The notes under the pieces are model-generated. The model was given only the letters and a program-made list of their open reading frames with translations, was not told the origin of the DNA and searched no databases. Position numbers and translations under genes: made by a program. From Apostichopus japonicus (taxonomy: Eukaryota > Echinodermata > Holothuroidea > Aspidochirotida > Stichopodidae), in contig NC_092575.1 in assembly GCF_037975245.1 (NCBI RefSeq), positions 20,597,841 to 20,661,840 on the forward strand: a stretch of 64,000 nucleotides of DNA, read 5' to 3'. The number at the start of each line of letters is the position of its first letter. The first letter of the stretch is position 1. Positions 14,441 to 28,465 of the stretch are shown here, in pieces.

Positions 14441-14695
14441 GTTGGAAGTTTTTTCACTGTTCTGGATCTTCCAACTCACTACAATTATCTATCTATTTAT
14501 AGATATATATATGTAGATAAATTAGGTAAGTGATTGGAAGTAAAACAGCCAATGTTTGGTTTTAGCAGAGCTTTCGAGCAAAACTAGTTCTCCTGACAAG
14601 GAGTAGCAGGAATTGAAACTATTTAGTTTCACTCGAGATCCAGCCTTTCTCTTTATGCAGCATAGTTGTTTAAACAGTTGTTCTGTTATTCCTAT

Positions 14696-14779
14696 TGATA
14701 TATAGATATATATAGATATTTAGATATATCTAGATGTATATATATCTATATGTATATATATCTATATGTATATCTATAT

Positions 14780-14836
<57 letters not shown>

Positions 14837-14940
14837 CAGATATATATAGATATATACAGATATATATATATATATATATCTATATCTATATATATATATA
14901 TATATAGATATAGATATATATATATATATACATCTGTATA

Positions 14941-15004
<64 letters not shown>

Positions 15005-15005
15005 A

Positions 15006-15095
<90 letters not shown>
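14696..15095. repeat. Long AT-rich microsatellite
   Basis: About 400 bp of (TA)n interrupted by TATAGA, TACA and TAAA variants. The 60-119-codon Ile/Tyr ORFs across it on both strands are translated microsatellite, not genes. Confidence 0.97.
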
Positions 15096-15097
<2 letters not shown>

Positions 15098-18000
15098 ATA
15101 TTCAATTATATATATTTACTAGTTTCAATTATACATGTAGTGCACTTATCAAGTTTGAGATCTATATGTCAGATAATCACAGACAAAATAGTAACTGCAT
15201 GTTTCCAAGGAGCACATTCCATTGAAACCCTGAATAGCTAACTTCAAGTAGTTGTGCTTTCTGGTTGAGCATGAATGCTACAACACTTGAATATATTTGG
15301 AGGGTTTCAAAAAAAAGATAAAAACACACCTGCTTTAGGAGTGCAGTGCATGTTCACGATTATAATAGCAGTTAAAATGATTCTATTAGATTCAAGATCA
15401 AGCCCAGACACATACATTGCATATTGACTAAAAATCACATGTGAAGGTCACAACAGAAATTGGTCAGATTTCCTATTTCGTTATTGATTGTTTTCTTAAC
15501 ATGAATTCAGTTGATTGTCTAACAGAGGCACTGAATATGGGAGGGCATTTAATGTATCTAGTAGTATATACACAATAAGTACCTGCATCCTCAATACATC
15601 AAAAAAACAGCTTTAAATAGCTTTGTTTAACAACTAATGTTGGCCAACTATTGTCTCAAATTTAGTTCAAATTTATAACTCAATAACTTAACCCCCCCCC
15701 CCCCTTCCTCTTCGCCTCCCACTTGTGACTTGCACTTAGTACCATCTAAACACCCTCCAACCTAATATTAGCATTCTCTATCATAAAAAACTTCCACATG
15801 TTGTAAGGTTTTTTTGTTTTCAAAACTAAGAACCATATCTATATATATAAAATATAATAGTAACTACATGTACCTCCATTAAAAGTTGGCAGTATTTCCC
15901 TAAAAATATGCTATAAAAGTGATATAACGGTCACTCATGCCAAAAAAAAATATATATTAATACAGCTCAATAGTGTCCCACCAAAGTAAAATGATAATTA
16001 ATGTTTTACTTTTTCATTCATAAACCTTTGAAGTTTTATGCCAAATTCCATCATCCTCATACAAATGTTTTAGGATTGTTTGTGGATTTTGTTTTGAGGT
16101 TACTTTAGATGGTCTCCAAACAAATGTAAAATTACAGCCTTGTTGAGTTTTGAACACTCATTATACAAACTGTACACAATAAGCATTTCACGTACCATAT
16201 TATCACAGTTCAGCGTACAAAATTTTTCATCTCCATGAAAGATGAAAAAAAAAAGGGATGCATTTTTAAACTTCACAAACGATAACATTCCTATAGCTAA
16301 TTACAAACTATGATGTGAATAATAGGAAAAGCATTTTTAATTTGGAACCATTCATGTATATTCATGACTAGAATATCAGAGTCTAATAGGCTGATTAAAC
16401 CCACCAATCAGGAGAGGGTTGATTACCTTCAACCGATACTTTTGTCTATATTCAGTCACATGAATAGTCCGACCAGATAAGTCCAAATTCAAGTACATCT
16501 GCAAATAGGACAATGAAAGGTCACCGAAAGTAGTAATTACCATTTAAATTCAAGTACATCTGCAACTAGCACAAAATGAAAGGTCACCCAAAGTACTGTT
16601 AATTACCAATTATGGACAAACGACTTGAGCTCCTTGAAAATAACAATAGAGCATAGGATTGTATTATACATCACACTCTTTCCTTTTACACTGCAACCTT
16701 TGCTATGATATGCTACTTCACCTTCTTGTATGGCAAACTTACCTGTCTCCTCATAACAACTGCATTTCTACAAGTGACTTAAACTGACATGAAAGGTTTC
16801 TGGATGATTAAATGTTGAGAATTGACTAAAAATTGTTTTTAAGGTAAACATGTATTGGTGTAAATGTCTCTGTAAACTGTTGATTTTTTTCAGCAGTGAA
16901 GTCATTACAGGGTATTGTAAGGAAGGGAGAAGGGTAGGATGAAGAGATAAAGTGGGAGGAAAATAGAATGGTACATTGTAAATATTAGTCAGGGCAAAAT
17001 TGTAAGGATACTACTGGGTGTGTCTCGGACAATTAGATCTTACTTTTTGTTGGTCACAGCAAAGTTTTCAATCATCAGCTGGTCCTCCGAGACGACCAAA
17101 TTTCTGTTCGGACGACCAAAATAAAGCTTTGGAGGTTGTCCGACAGACCACTAGCTTATTACATCAAATTCATTTTGCAATGTAACTAACAACTTCCACA
17201 TAGGTAAAGTGATAAATTAGTTGCACTCAATAAGTTGGTGGTCTATTTCAACAAACCTATGTAAGTATCTCTCCTTCAATGTACATATTGGTGTTTTGTT
17301 ATTTTACTAGTTTTTTCAGACTAACAAATTTGCGGTTCGGACAACCAAATAACATGGGAAGGGGACGATTGCTGAAGTTGTGAGGAAACTTGTAAGCAAG
17401 GAAGTTTTAAAATACAGAAAATGCCATCTTTATAATATCAGTGAAAATGATGGTTGGGATTATGTCTCATTTAAAGCTAGCAGGAAAGGAAGGGACAGAT
17501 GCCACTGCAACATGTCTGGTACCCCTTCCCCCACCCCCCACCGATGAAATTTGTCCATGTCCCCCCAAAAAAAATGTAGGTTGAATTCTACTAACTATTA
17601 TTATTTACACACATCTCCCTCCAAAATTCTGCAGATCTGATGGTGACCTCAATCCTGGAACAATGCCCCCATGATGCTCACTAAGGCTACCAGCCTGCAT
17701 TGCCTCCATTATGTCCACCCCCCATATTTTTCTCAGTGTGCTGTGCTCCTCCCGCCCCCCTCCTCCCAATTCCAAAATTAACTTTCAGAGTGCCTATAAT
17801 CTATACTTGTACAATACAGTACAATTTGTGATTAGCAAACACTGCAATGTTGAATTACAGTATCCTGTTTAAGGGCTGTTATATATTACACAAACTGACC
17901 TATCTGGTTAGTCCTATACTGTACCATCAAAAATGTTTAAATTATTTTGTAGAAGAATGGAGACCAGAAGATAGGGAACACCAAATTGGCTAGATGTCAA

Positions 18001-19064
18001 TGAGTTTGTCAATTTAAAGCCAGATTAATACATTGCACAGTTGGCGCCACTGGAAAAAAACAATTTACGACCAAGTTGTCAACGTTTTTCTCTTGGGACT
18101 GCAAAGAGCAATTCGTTATTTCTGAATAGCTCTAGCCTCTAGGCAAATATACAATACAGTAAAAATATATCACATGTAGCATATGGTCTCGGATTTCAGC
18201 TTATCAATGTACAGAATACTTTTCCAATCACCTTTTCTGCAAAACTTTACAGTTTGCTGTTTTCAACATTTTTTAGCTGGGTTTCAAAATTTAATGGCAA
18301 AAGTTACTGAGTACTTCCCAGTATTAAAAGTCAATGAGGAATTTTGAGGTGGGGGTGGGAGGGGGGGTGGAAAGTAGGACTAAAGAGGTCCCCAAATATA
18401 CGTACTCTAAAAAAAAAATTAATTTGAATGTTTATGATTTTATTTATTAATGTATTTGTATTTTAGCGTTTACTTCATAAGGATCCTTGAAGATACTCAA
18501 TTCATTCTAAGCAGGTACAGTAAATGCAAAGTGAAACATTACCCTTTATGAAGGTCAATTCCATATAAATTTGAACAAAACGTTTAACAACTTAATGTCC
18601 TGATTCATGACAAATCTATTGATTACCAAATTAAAAAAAGAAAAAATCACCTTTTCTCGATATCATACGAACGAATGTTAAAAAACAAATACTGTACTCA
18701 AAGTGTCGATGTTAACCCAACATGATCCTCAATCTCAGCATATATACCCTAATTATCGTATTAACATTCTCTGTCAGTAAGTATTCGCTAATTTTCCGTT
18801 CTGCTAGCAAAGCTGTCATCCGTAAGAAACTTGATACCCAGTTGAAAGCCCTCCGATGGTGGCATCCTTGAAGACACTCACTCTAAGCAGGTAAATGCAA
18901 ACCATCATAGCTGAATAAATATGGAAACACCTTCAACTCACAGCCCTTTTGTCGATAATCAATCAATAATTCATGTTTCTGAGGGCCAAAGCACAACCAC
19001 TAGCTATATAGAGTAGTCACAATTGATGTATGCCACCTTGAAAAGGACTTGAGTTGCATGAGGA
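15096..19064. other. Non-coding region
   Basis: Apart from the duplication at 16.5 kb, it holds scattered copies of a GGACGACCAAA/GGACAACCAAA phrase (17.1 and 17.34 kb) that may be old repeat pieces. A CTTAC donor-like site on the minus strand near 16742 has no convincing exon behind it. Confidence 0.55.
16487..16608. repeat. Tandem duplication of about 60 bp
   Basis: AAATTCAAGTACATCTGCAA...ATGAAAGGTCACC...TAATTACCA occurs twice in direct succession with a few differences. Confidence 0.9.
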
Positions 19065-19072
19065 ATCAGGAC

Positions 19073-19516
19073 CAGTGTTACCAGAGTTAGCGTTTTTACA
19101 CTAGATCTAGCGTTTTTAGTCATTTGTGGGGTTCTAGCGCACGTTTTTTCTAATTTGGGTAATTCTACCGTTTTTTGCCTAAAACTAGTTAGATTTACCA
19201 AAAATTGACCACTTTTCAGATTTTTTAGACAAAATTCTTACTTGGAGACCCATCCAAATTTATTTTGAGTATTTTTGCCCAATCTTTGGAATTTCCTACC
19301 GAAAATATCCATATTTTTTTCAAATTTTCTGGGTCATATTATCACTCAAATCAACTATTCAAAATCTATTTTGTGATCGGTGACCATTCATCCTACGAAT
19401 CTGTGCTAAATTGACTCCAAACAACACGAATGTTAGGGAAACTACTATTTAGCGTTTTCTAGGGATTTATTTTCGCAAATCTAGCGTTTTTTCGTCAACT
19501 GTCGCTGGTAACGCTG
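19073..19516 (+). mobile_element. hAT-type MITE, copy 1
   Basis: The element is 444 bp long with the same termini as the 54-kb copy. The 8-bp duplications are ATCAGGAC (19065-19072) and ATCGGGAC (19517-19524), 7 of 8 matching, so this copy looks somewhat older. ORFs inside it are not genes. Confidence 0.94.
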
Positions 19517-19524
19517 ATCGGGAC

Positions 19525-22500
19525 TACAGTACCCAGGCACAACTTGCTGGGGTCTACTGCATGGTCTTCCAACCACAAACTACTCCTGTGGTGCAGTAGA
19601 ATCAATATTAAAGAATGTTTGTGAAATATTTCCTCTTCAGAGATAAACTGTAAACATTGAAACAATTGAAAGCAGCAGGTCAATATGGAAACAAAGCTAC
19701 TGAGAATTATACTCAAAACTAGAATTTTGCGGTGCATGTGTACTACTAAATTTTGAAAATGTCTGTGTGAAAAACAGAACTTTAAGAATCACACACATAC
19801 TGTACCCATACATAAGTGCACACATGTGGCTGTATATCGGCGTAAACTAACTGCCTTACAGACCGATTATTACATACAGTATTATATTATACTCTAACAT
19901 AAAATCAAATTAATTACTTGTTCCATTAACTGATATTTGGGATCTCAGTTTCCATCGATTGCAATCTTATTTCAAGCAATATATTCAAAAAGTTTGATGA
20001 AATTTATGACCAGAGTCAATCAAGCTGCTCTAAATTCTTTCTGAGTTTCCACTACAATAGGTTATTGTGCTTTATACACAAGTACTTTCAAAGGACCGCA
20101 TAATAACAGTTTGAATTCTTTTGAATCTATTTTTAACCAGAATCTCTCTCTTTCTCTCTGTACAGATTGTGTCTATTATTCTATACATGCAATATGTTAC
20201 ATACAATCACACCTCTGATGCCAATGCACAAGATATTAGTGTTAATGTGTATAGACTTTGTGCACACATACTGTGCAGGAGGTGTAAGCACAGTGAACAA
20301 TATCTTTAATCTCATACAGTACAGTATACCATCTGTTTTGCAAGACCAGATCAAAAGGGGTCTCCCTGGTATGATTCTGGGCACTGCTATGACATTTGAG
20401 TTCAGACAAGACTTCAATAGAATCAATACACTATCTCTGTGATGTGGGCTCTGGCAATCTCTTCACTGAGCACTAAAGAACATTGATGCACTGTACACTT
20501 GGACCCTCTTCTCAGATCTACAGCTGATCAGAAACTGATCGGATTATGAGGGACTTAAACACTCTGTAATAGGCATTGGATCCTGATTGTACTGTATATC
20601 AAAAATCATCAGTCAGATACTGAATTATCCTGGTGGTGATCATCTGATCTACATTTTACAATACAATAACCACATGACCTCTTCCATTGACCTCCTTGAC
20701 ATTTCGTTCACTGGGTTTCCTTTATCAATATTTGGACCAAAAGTGACGATTAATTACACGTTGGGAATTTGCACCTGACACAAAAAAATTTCCCCAAAGC
20801 TCAAGTTCACTGTAATGAAAAAGTTTACTTGCTACCTTCTTTCTGTTTCAATCTATAACGTTCCTTTCTAATGAGTTTGTTTGTTTCCACAGTAACAGTA
20901 TCATATTCTATATGCCAATCAAAGAAACATTTAACTGACCGAGCCACAGGCGATAATGTATTGTATTTTCATAGAGCTCTTATCAAGACTGTGTACACCT
21001 ACCAGTATATGTGTATCCTCGGTGAATAATTTAAAGTTTTAAACTTTGTGTGCAAGGTTTGAAGGCTCTGGATTTTGTCTCTGATATAAGTACTTTGGTT
21101 TCTGTTTAAATTAGAAGATTACCATTTGTTTAATTGTATTCCTGCCTCATAATACTGGAGAATGACTGTACTCCTGGTACTGTGTTCAATCTGCAGTCAA
21201 GAACATACCCAAACCATTCTAGCTACAGTACTGTAGGGTCCCATTGTTATGACATGTATGTCTACCATCCTTAAAAATAGTTTTCAAAAAAAACATATCC
21301 ACCTAAGACATTTTCTTCTTTGTGAAAGTTTGTGAAAAAAGTTAAGATCAATTTTTTTTTTAAAAGGCTCTAATATGGTGACTGAAGACGAAGCAAATTA
21401 CCTGTCAAGTAACATGATATACACTTGCTATTTCAATGCATTAAAATCCGATTTGATTTTAAATGTAAAGTGTTTTGTAATACAATATTTCAGGCTCAGC
21501 TGTTTTAAACACTTGAAACGACAAATTTGCAGATGTATGTAATACTAAAACGTAGACCATAGTATGTCTGTATTGAGTTACCTAACGACTCTTTTCTTTT
21601 CTTTTCTTTACTTGTTGTTTTGATTGCGATTGACATGTTATGTTGAGCGCCTAGAACAGCTACTCCTTGTTTCTGTGTTTTATTAATTTTATTATTTTTA
21701 TTATTATTATTATTATTATTATTCTTGTTATTTGCAGAGTAATTTGCAAGATAGGTTACTTACTTGGCCTTACCGAAATAAAACAAGTTGTCAACGTAAT
21801 CAGCTTTTTGTCCCACTCGTTCGTTTTCACTCAATGAGTTATTTTCACTCAAGTTTCACTCAAGTTATTTTCACTCAAGGAGTCAGCAGACCTTAAAGCA
21901 CAGTAGAACCCATGGTACATGCACTGTAATAAGCCCAACGGCACTATCAGTGAGACTAAAGATTATCCTGATTAACTTTTAACGTGGTCTGCTACTGAAC
22001 AAATACTGTATATATGCAGGTACTGTACCTACCTATGATCAATTTACTGCATGCATCTTTTAGTTCTATAAATGCAATATTATATTACACCATTGTGCCT
22101 GATTTCTGGGCTTGCTACAAGTTGTACTGGTGTCACTTAAAATAAATATTTACAAAATCATTTCTGATGCTGTCATGACAACATTATGACAGTCGCACGA
22201 TACTTTCTGGTCTTGCTTGATCTCTGTCATTTGGCAGTCCCAAACCCTGGGAAGTCCATGCAGCACACACTGTTGAGATTGTCATGGCATGTCAATAATT
22301 TAGGTAGTCAGAAACCATTACATATGTGTGTATAATATACTGTATATACTGTACAGTATAAACAGTTCACTGACTATGTACAGTAAACCCACAGAGATGA
22401 TACAGACCTAACTGATTGGCAATATAACCTTTGTGAACAATCCAAGCTAGAAATTTTGCAAGGGCTGACCTTCCCTAAATTTATGTGTGTGACTCTCTAG

Positions 22501-22566
22501 TGTACAGTAAATACAACAGAACCCTCATTGAAGTGAGAGAAAAAAACAAAGACTTGGCTAAACAGA
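19525..22566. other. Non-coding region
   Basis: Near 20165 a strong acceptor-like tract (TCTCTCTTTCTCTCTGTACAG) precedes a 91-codon plus-strand frame ending at 20442. The encoded residues are unremarkable and the opposite strand is equally open, so I do not call a gene. Nothing else is recognised. Confidence 0.5.
21688..21722. repeat. (TTA)n microsatellite
   Basis: TTATTATTATTATT-type run about 35 bp long. Confidence 0.95.
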
Positions 22567-23250
22567 TGTTACTTTTAGTGACAAATCTTCACACAAAAGA
22601 TACAGTATAGGCCCTACAATATGGTATTTCAGCTAAGCCTGTAAATGATGCAATGCCAACCACAAAATTATACAACAATTCTATACATACAGAGGATTGA
22701 CATCATCTCTGACAGTGTTTGTGAGTACTGTATTCACATATATAGGATTATAGGATTAAAAACATTCACTTTTAGTGACAAATCTTCACACAGAAGATAT
22801 TGGCCCTACAATATGGTATGTCAACTACTGTTAATGATGCAATGCCAACCACAAAATTATACAACATATCTATACATACAGAGGATTAACATCATCTCTG
22901 ACAGTGTTTGTGAGTACTGTATTCACATATATAGCATTATAGGATTAAAATAATCACTTTTAATGACAAATCTTTACACAGAAGATATAGGCCCTTCAAT
23001 ATGGTATGTCAGCTATTGTAAAGATGCAATGCCAACCACAAAATTATACAACAATTCTATATCCAAAGGATTAACAGCATCTGACAGTGTTTGAGAGTAC
23101 TGTATTCACATATATAGGATAAAAACAATCACTTTTAGTGACAAATCTTCACACAGAAGATATCGGCCTATAACATGGAATGTTACCTACTGTTAATGAT
23201 GCAATGCCAACCACAAAATTATACAACATATCTAAACAAAATAAAATAAA
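22567..23250. repeat. Tandem repeat of about 175-197 bp, four units
   Basis: Units begin near TTTTAGTGACAAATCTTCAC at about 22574, 22771, 22959 and 23134, with spacings of 197, 188 and 175 bp. They share ATGCAATGCCAACCACAAAA and CTGACAGTGTTTGTGAGTAC. Shorter fragments of the unit continue to about 23545. The 102-codon ORF over two units is a repeat artefact. Confidence 0.93.
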
Positions 23251-23309
23251 ACTGTTAGCAAACTGCTTATCCACTAGAGAGCCTGTGTAATTATAGAATG
23301 TGTAAAAGT

Positions 23310-23360
23310 AAGTTGGCCTGACGTTTCGATCCTAGCAGGATCTTCTTCAGAGGCTAAATG
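23310..23360. repeat. Dispersed-repeat fragment
   Basis: GGCCTGACGTTTCGATCCTA followed by GCAGGATCTTCTTCAGAGG, with CCTAGCAGG as a small palindrome. The style matches termini of dispersed invertebrate repeats. No full element can be bounded. Confidence 0.35.
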
Positions 23361-23401
23361 ATGCAATGCTAACCACAAAATAGTACAACAATTCTATATA
23401 C

Positions 23402-23672
23402 AAGTTAAATTCCAAAGACAAAAGGGCAAACTTAATTAGCCTTCCAATTCAAGGTACCAACATATCTATACTGTATACAGAGGACTAACAGCATCTGACA
23501 GTGTTTGAGAGTACTGTATTCACATATATAGGATGAAAACAATCACAACCAAGGAACCTTTGTGCCTACCTTTCGGTCGTTTAGCAGATGCCATTCCTGT
23601 TTTTTTTAACAAGCAAGTCAAATTTCAAAGACAAAAGGGCAAACTTAATTAGCCTTCCAAGTTCAAGGTACC
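23402..23672. repeat. Direct duplication of about 55 bp
   Basis: AAAGACAAAAGGGCAAACTT with flanking CTTCCAA...GGTACCAA occurs at about 23402-23458 and 23612-23672, separated by a fragment of the roughly 190-bp tandem repeat. Confidence 0.85.
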
Positions 23673-26600
23673 AATTGTTTGCACTTATTTTGCCAATAAC
23701 AGGATATTTATTGAAGCAAGAAAGTCCCCTCGGTATGAGGTATGTACAAGGTCGAAGCCGTCTTAGTAATGTTTGACTTACAGAGAGTTACTGTACTATA
23801 TAATATGTATGTAATTGCTGGACAAAAGGGTACTGTACACCACACAATAGTTAACCCTACGCTTGCACCATATACAGAAAAACAATATTGCAAACCGGGT
23901 TTGTGTGCACGATCAGCAGTTGTTTACAATTAGTTTCAAAGTCCAAAAATAGCATCATACGTAAAACACATTTGTTTACACGATTTATTGTCAGCACTTG
24001 GTTGATAATATGCTTTTGTGCAATGTTATTGAAGGAAAGATTAGGTTTGTTTAAGCTATAATAATTATACATGACTTTTATCATACAATATACAAGTCAT
24101 CAATTGAAATTTTAGACCAAAATCTCACATATGGGTATATAGTTCTACTCTATTACATACCTAATGCATGGAGACTATATGGCATATATTGTACATTTAC
24201 TTCAAATGTTGATGTTAATTGTGACTTTCAGATAAATCATCTGACCACATATTGCACTTTTTTGTTCAATTTATCAATTTATTCCAATTATTAATGACAT
24301 TCTTTACCTTTCATTTACAATGACACTGTGATTTTCACATCTTATTTGAAACCCCAAGATATCTTGAAGGGAACTTATAAAATTTATCAAATTACAGAAA
24401 AGTTCAACTACCCCTCATAGGAATTTTTTTTACACATGTGTATTAATGTTTATTTCTTGAAACAAAGCACTAATGACCTTAAAAATGAAGTTTGCACAAA
24501 TATGACATTACAAGCACTTCCTTGTTACACTTTAAGAATTTAATTTGCAGACTTCCTCCAAAAAGGAACAATGTAGCCTTTTAACCATCATGTTAATATG
24601 GTTCTCCATCACCTACAAACCCATACAGCTAAGATGAAAGAGATATATTTCCATCAACAGGAAAATCTGAAACTACTAAAAACAAGTCAAAGAGGATGGA
24701 CTTCCTAGAAGGAAGTACAAGAACAGCTAATAATAGATATGTAGGGCTGAAATACAAATACCCTGTCATAAATTCGAAACAAACGAATTACTGTTATCTT
24801 TGGTGAGGATTTTGTGTGCACATTTTGTCACAGGGATGCAACTGTGAGCCTTCTTGTCAGACTTCAGCTATGTGATTTCATCTCAATCTTGATGAGATTA
24901 TCCGCCAGAATGAGAGAAGATTAAAAGGTCTTGACTCGAAATGTTTGGAATAAGGGGGGAAAAAACAATTCCCCATTTAACTGAAATATAAACTCACATG
25001 TAAAATTGCTATAACCTCTCAGCCTTTTATACGAATAAAAGTGAACATGATGATGGAATCAAATTTCACTTGTGTTTAATGAAATATTTATTTTAGCACT
25101 AAACTGTAACATCCTACTTTCACTTTATGAACACCTGTGATTGTAGTCCTCTTTGTCAATACAGGAGTAATTCGGTAGCAATGTGTAGTTCCATGAGCGA
25201 AAAATATAATCTCAAGTTTTGCTCTTAATTTTTGCACATGTATGTATAATACCAATGGTGTAATCGTGTGAGCATTGTTCAACAAATATTTAACAATGGG
25301 ATGGACTTGATAATATTTTGATCGCTATTCATAATGAATATTTACAGAATTATGTATATTTTATAGTGAGTTCATGTGGATAGTTCTTTTCGCTACGCTT
25401 GTACACACTATACTGTATGTATCATACATATATTCCAAAACTTACTGGTTTGGATATTTACGAGTGATATTTGGGAGCCAAGTAAATACAAGCAAGTATA
25501 TTTTAACAAGGTTCTCTTTGAACACTCATGGAACTAATTGTGCAAAGGATTTGCGAACATATACCTAATGGCTAAGCCCCCACTCTGTTAATTCCAAGGA
25601 CAAACATGTACTTTAGTACATGTTCTTACTTACAAGAGAGTGCAAACCAGCAAAATTTGACATTTGAATTGACTTTCATGGTTCTGTTAGGTGTGCATAC
25701 AGTAATAAAATAGAGGGGTCCATACTGCACACAGGTGTACTATCATATGGCCACAGTATAAGGATAATGAAAATAAAAAAATAGGCAGAAGTGGACAAAG
25801 TTCTAAATTAATTAGTACTGTACTTCATTGAGTCTAGAATACATTTTCAACAGAAACATAAGAACAATAACAATGAGGATGAGAGGGAGAAATTAGGCCA
25901 ATAACACCTCAGTGTTAACGTATGGTACTGTAGGCCATCCACTGCAAACCCTAATAGGTGCCTTCTGAAAAAAAGAATGTTTTTATTACCCTTTGCCCAT
26001 TGGTAGCACTACAATATTATACACTTCAATGCGACCTTTCACAAGTCTAAAAAGGTCTTCAGTATTAACCCCAAAGATGATACAAAGTTCAAACATCACT
26101 AAAAACTTCACTTACTGTCACCATGGAGCTATTTAATCGTTTATAGCTCCATGCTGTCACCCTAATTAATTTCCTTAAATAAATCTAAGGCATTAATGGT
26201 CTAGATAATTTAACATTCTTCAATGTCTGAAAATAGGCCATAATGAATTATAGGGTGAGAAATGTCCAGGCAAGTTCCTTTGAAATCTTTTAGCAATTTG
26301 AGGTTAGTCAAACTGGGGAGTTTCGTAATGGATGACCTTTGACTTGATTACCAGAACCGTACATCTCTACATTGTCACACTGACCGATAAAGTAGCACTG
26401 AATTAAAAGTACAATAATAAATTATGCATATTTGTATGCACAGTAGCAATCAATGCACTGTGATGGTTGAAATTGACTAGGATATTTCGTGTTTTTTTTA
26501 ACCAAAATGTTTAATTTCAAATTAATACCAAATACATACAGTATAGTATGAACAAAATTGAAATGAGAGTTGTGGAAAACTGACTTAAACATGAAATTTA

Positions 26601-27157
26601 CGTGTAAAACAAAGAAAGTTTGAAAATAAAGAGTTATAGCAGAATTTGGTAACACAGGAATGAATGACCACAAGAAATTGTGCTATATCTCAACATGCAT
26701 TCAATAGTCTAAAAATAAACAAATGTTCATAGTCACTGCCGAGTTGGACTGGACTATGAATCAGACTTGTTGAAATTTAAGCATTTAACAGAAAACAAGG
26801 TCAGAATAGGAGGTCAATTGTTGTGTATAGAATGACAATTTGATCAATTGAGGAAGGAACTGCATCAATAATGTTCGAATTATTACTGTCTCCCGAAAAA
26901 TACTTTGCTTACAAATTTGATCGAATCTGAAGTCCTACATTTTTACTTCATTCCTGCAGAGATCATATACATACTGTATATAGATTAAAATGATATTTTA
27001 GGGCATGCATGCTAAGTCTCAGTCTGTGTCAATACACAACAAATAATAATTAATTTAAACATTGCATTCAAACCAGAAATGTACAAATAATGCTAGAAAC
27101 AAATAAAATAATAATAAGAATTTAAATTTAATAATAATCAGCAATTATTTTAATCAA
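23673..27157. other. Non-coding, AT-rich region
   Basis: Only the micro-palindrome at 26122-26153 stands out. Short ORFs are not supported. Confidence 0.6.
26122..26153. mobile_element. 32-bp palindromic micro-element, copy A
   Basis: CATGGAGCTAT and ATAGCTCCATG form perfect 11-bp arms around a 10-bp loop. The palindrome is flanked by identical 7-bp direct repeats CTGTCAC (26115-26121 and 26154-26160), which look like a target-site duplication. Confidence 0.75.
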
Positions 27158-27395
27158 CCACACATGTGGGAGAAACCCGCAAGGGCCATTGAATTACAAG
27201 TTACACGTTGGGTGGCTTCCAATTCAACATTTTAACTCAAATTTGGAATCTTTCAATTTAAGAAGTCATTTAAGATGGGAAAACCATAGATTGCTCTTGG
27301 ATGAGAAACCCACCTGACTATGACCCAGAACCACCCCACTGCTAAGCATCATCACTTCAAATGCCACCGCCTTTATCCACTCGGCCACAGCATTG
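27158..27395 (-). mobile_element. tRNA-derived SINE
   Basis: Read on the minus strand from about 27392, it starts with a tRNA-Leu/Ser-like head: GGCCGAGTGGATAAAGGCG (A box) and a degenerate B box GGTTCTGGGTC. A body with GTGGGTTTCTCATCC follows. It would not fold as a functional tRNA. Confidence 0.6.
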
Positions 27396-28452
27396 AGTAC
27401 CATCAGTAGTCTACCATTATCTTAATCATTATATTTTCTTAGCCTTGGTGTAAAGTTGTAAATGTTGCAATTTTGATTACAAACATACACACACAAAAAT
27501 GGATTCCACAGGCTACATTGAAAATATTGTCTAAATCTGCGTGCTCCCCATGAAATTGGAAAATATACATTATAGTCAAATAATAGATCAGTAAATTCTA
27601 CATGTGCATTATCTATTTTCTATCTTGAAACAATGTCTCAAAAGTACATGCTAAAGGCCTCTAAAACTAACTTAAGTAAGCATCTATAGTCTACCTCATT
27701 TCATGTTTTTCATAACATGTAGGTTTTAGTGCTTCATTAGCACTAGGGATTAGAAAACCTCCTTGTAGGCCACAGAAATAGAATGTTTTCCCAAAGGCCA
27801 CATGCAGTCCTCCAGGTGCACTTTTCCAACATGTGATTTACTACACAAGGCCCTACATCAGACTTAAACTTGTTTCATGATATTCCTTTATACAGTATAT
27901 AAAATTAAAAATGCAAAGCTACAATGAACCTCGTAAAGTTATTGTGCACAGGCCTAACCCACAAACTGTGCTTAAGTTAGGCTACACAAGATGAAAGATT
28001 GAAAGTAGCCAAGTCAAGATATATCCAAACCTTAATCTATCTTTTCAACGCCTCCCTATCATTGGCCAATAGAAGATTCCATTACTAGTGCTTAGTAATA
28101 GTACGCCTAACTAGGTAACGTTAGGGACTAACTTTAGTTTAATTTAATAGTGGCTTGCTTGGGCTACTGTAGCCTCAGTAGGCCTAGGCTCTGCCTATTA
28201 AAATTAGGATCCTAAATGTAGGCTACCTGCCACATTTCGTTTGTTTGTTTTTTCACACACTGATTTCTTGAATATTTACAGTACATATTAGTATTAGTGT
28301 TAACTTGGGGTTAGAACTTAGATCTATGACATCGCTCTTAGTTTTAGGCAAATTCAGTGACACGACATAATCCTAATTAGCGCCTTATATAAATTAATAA
28401 CGTGCATCATGTTAATTCAGTTCATGTTAATTCAGTTACACTCCCAACTCAC
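27396..28452. other. Non-coding region
   Basis: AT-rich. If the small exon at 28.46 kb is real, this is the start of its first intron. No other signal is seen. Confidence 0.5.
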
Positions 28453-28465
28453 CTAAATCTTCCAT
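28453..28465 (-). CDS. Possible first coding exon of a minus-strand gene
   Basis: On the minus strand ACT-ATG-GAA-GAT-TTA-G is followed by GTGAGTTGG, a good donor. An in-frame TAA lies upstream of the ATG, as expected of a 5' UTR, and the DNA just upstream (28480-28760) is less AT-rich than its surroundings. Only 13 coding bases would lie in this exon and no following exon was confirmed, so it is tentative. Confidence 0.3.

Noticed and set aside
14746-15105. Ile/Tyr ORFs of 63-119 codons
   Set aside because: They are translated (TA)n microsatellite, open on both strands.
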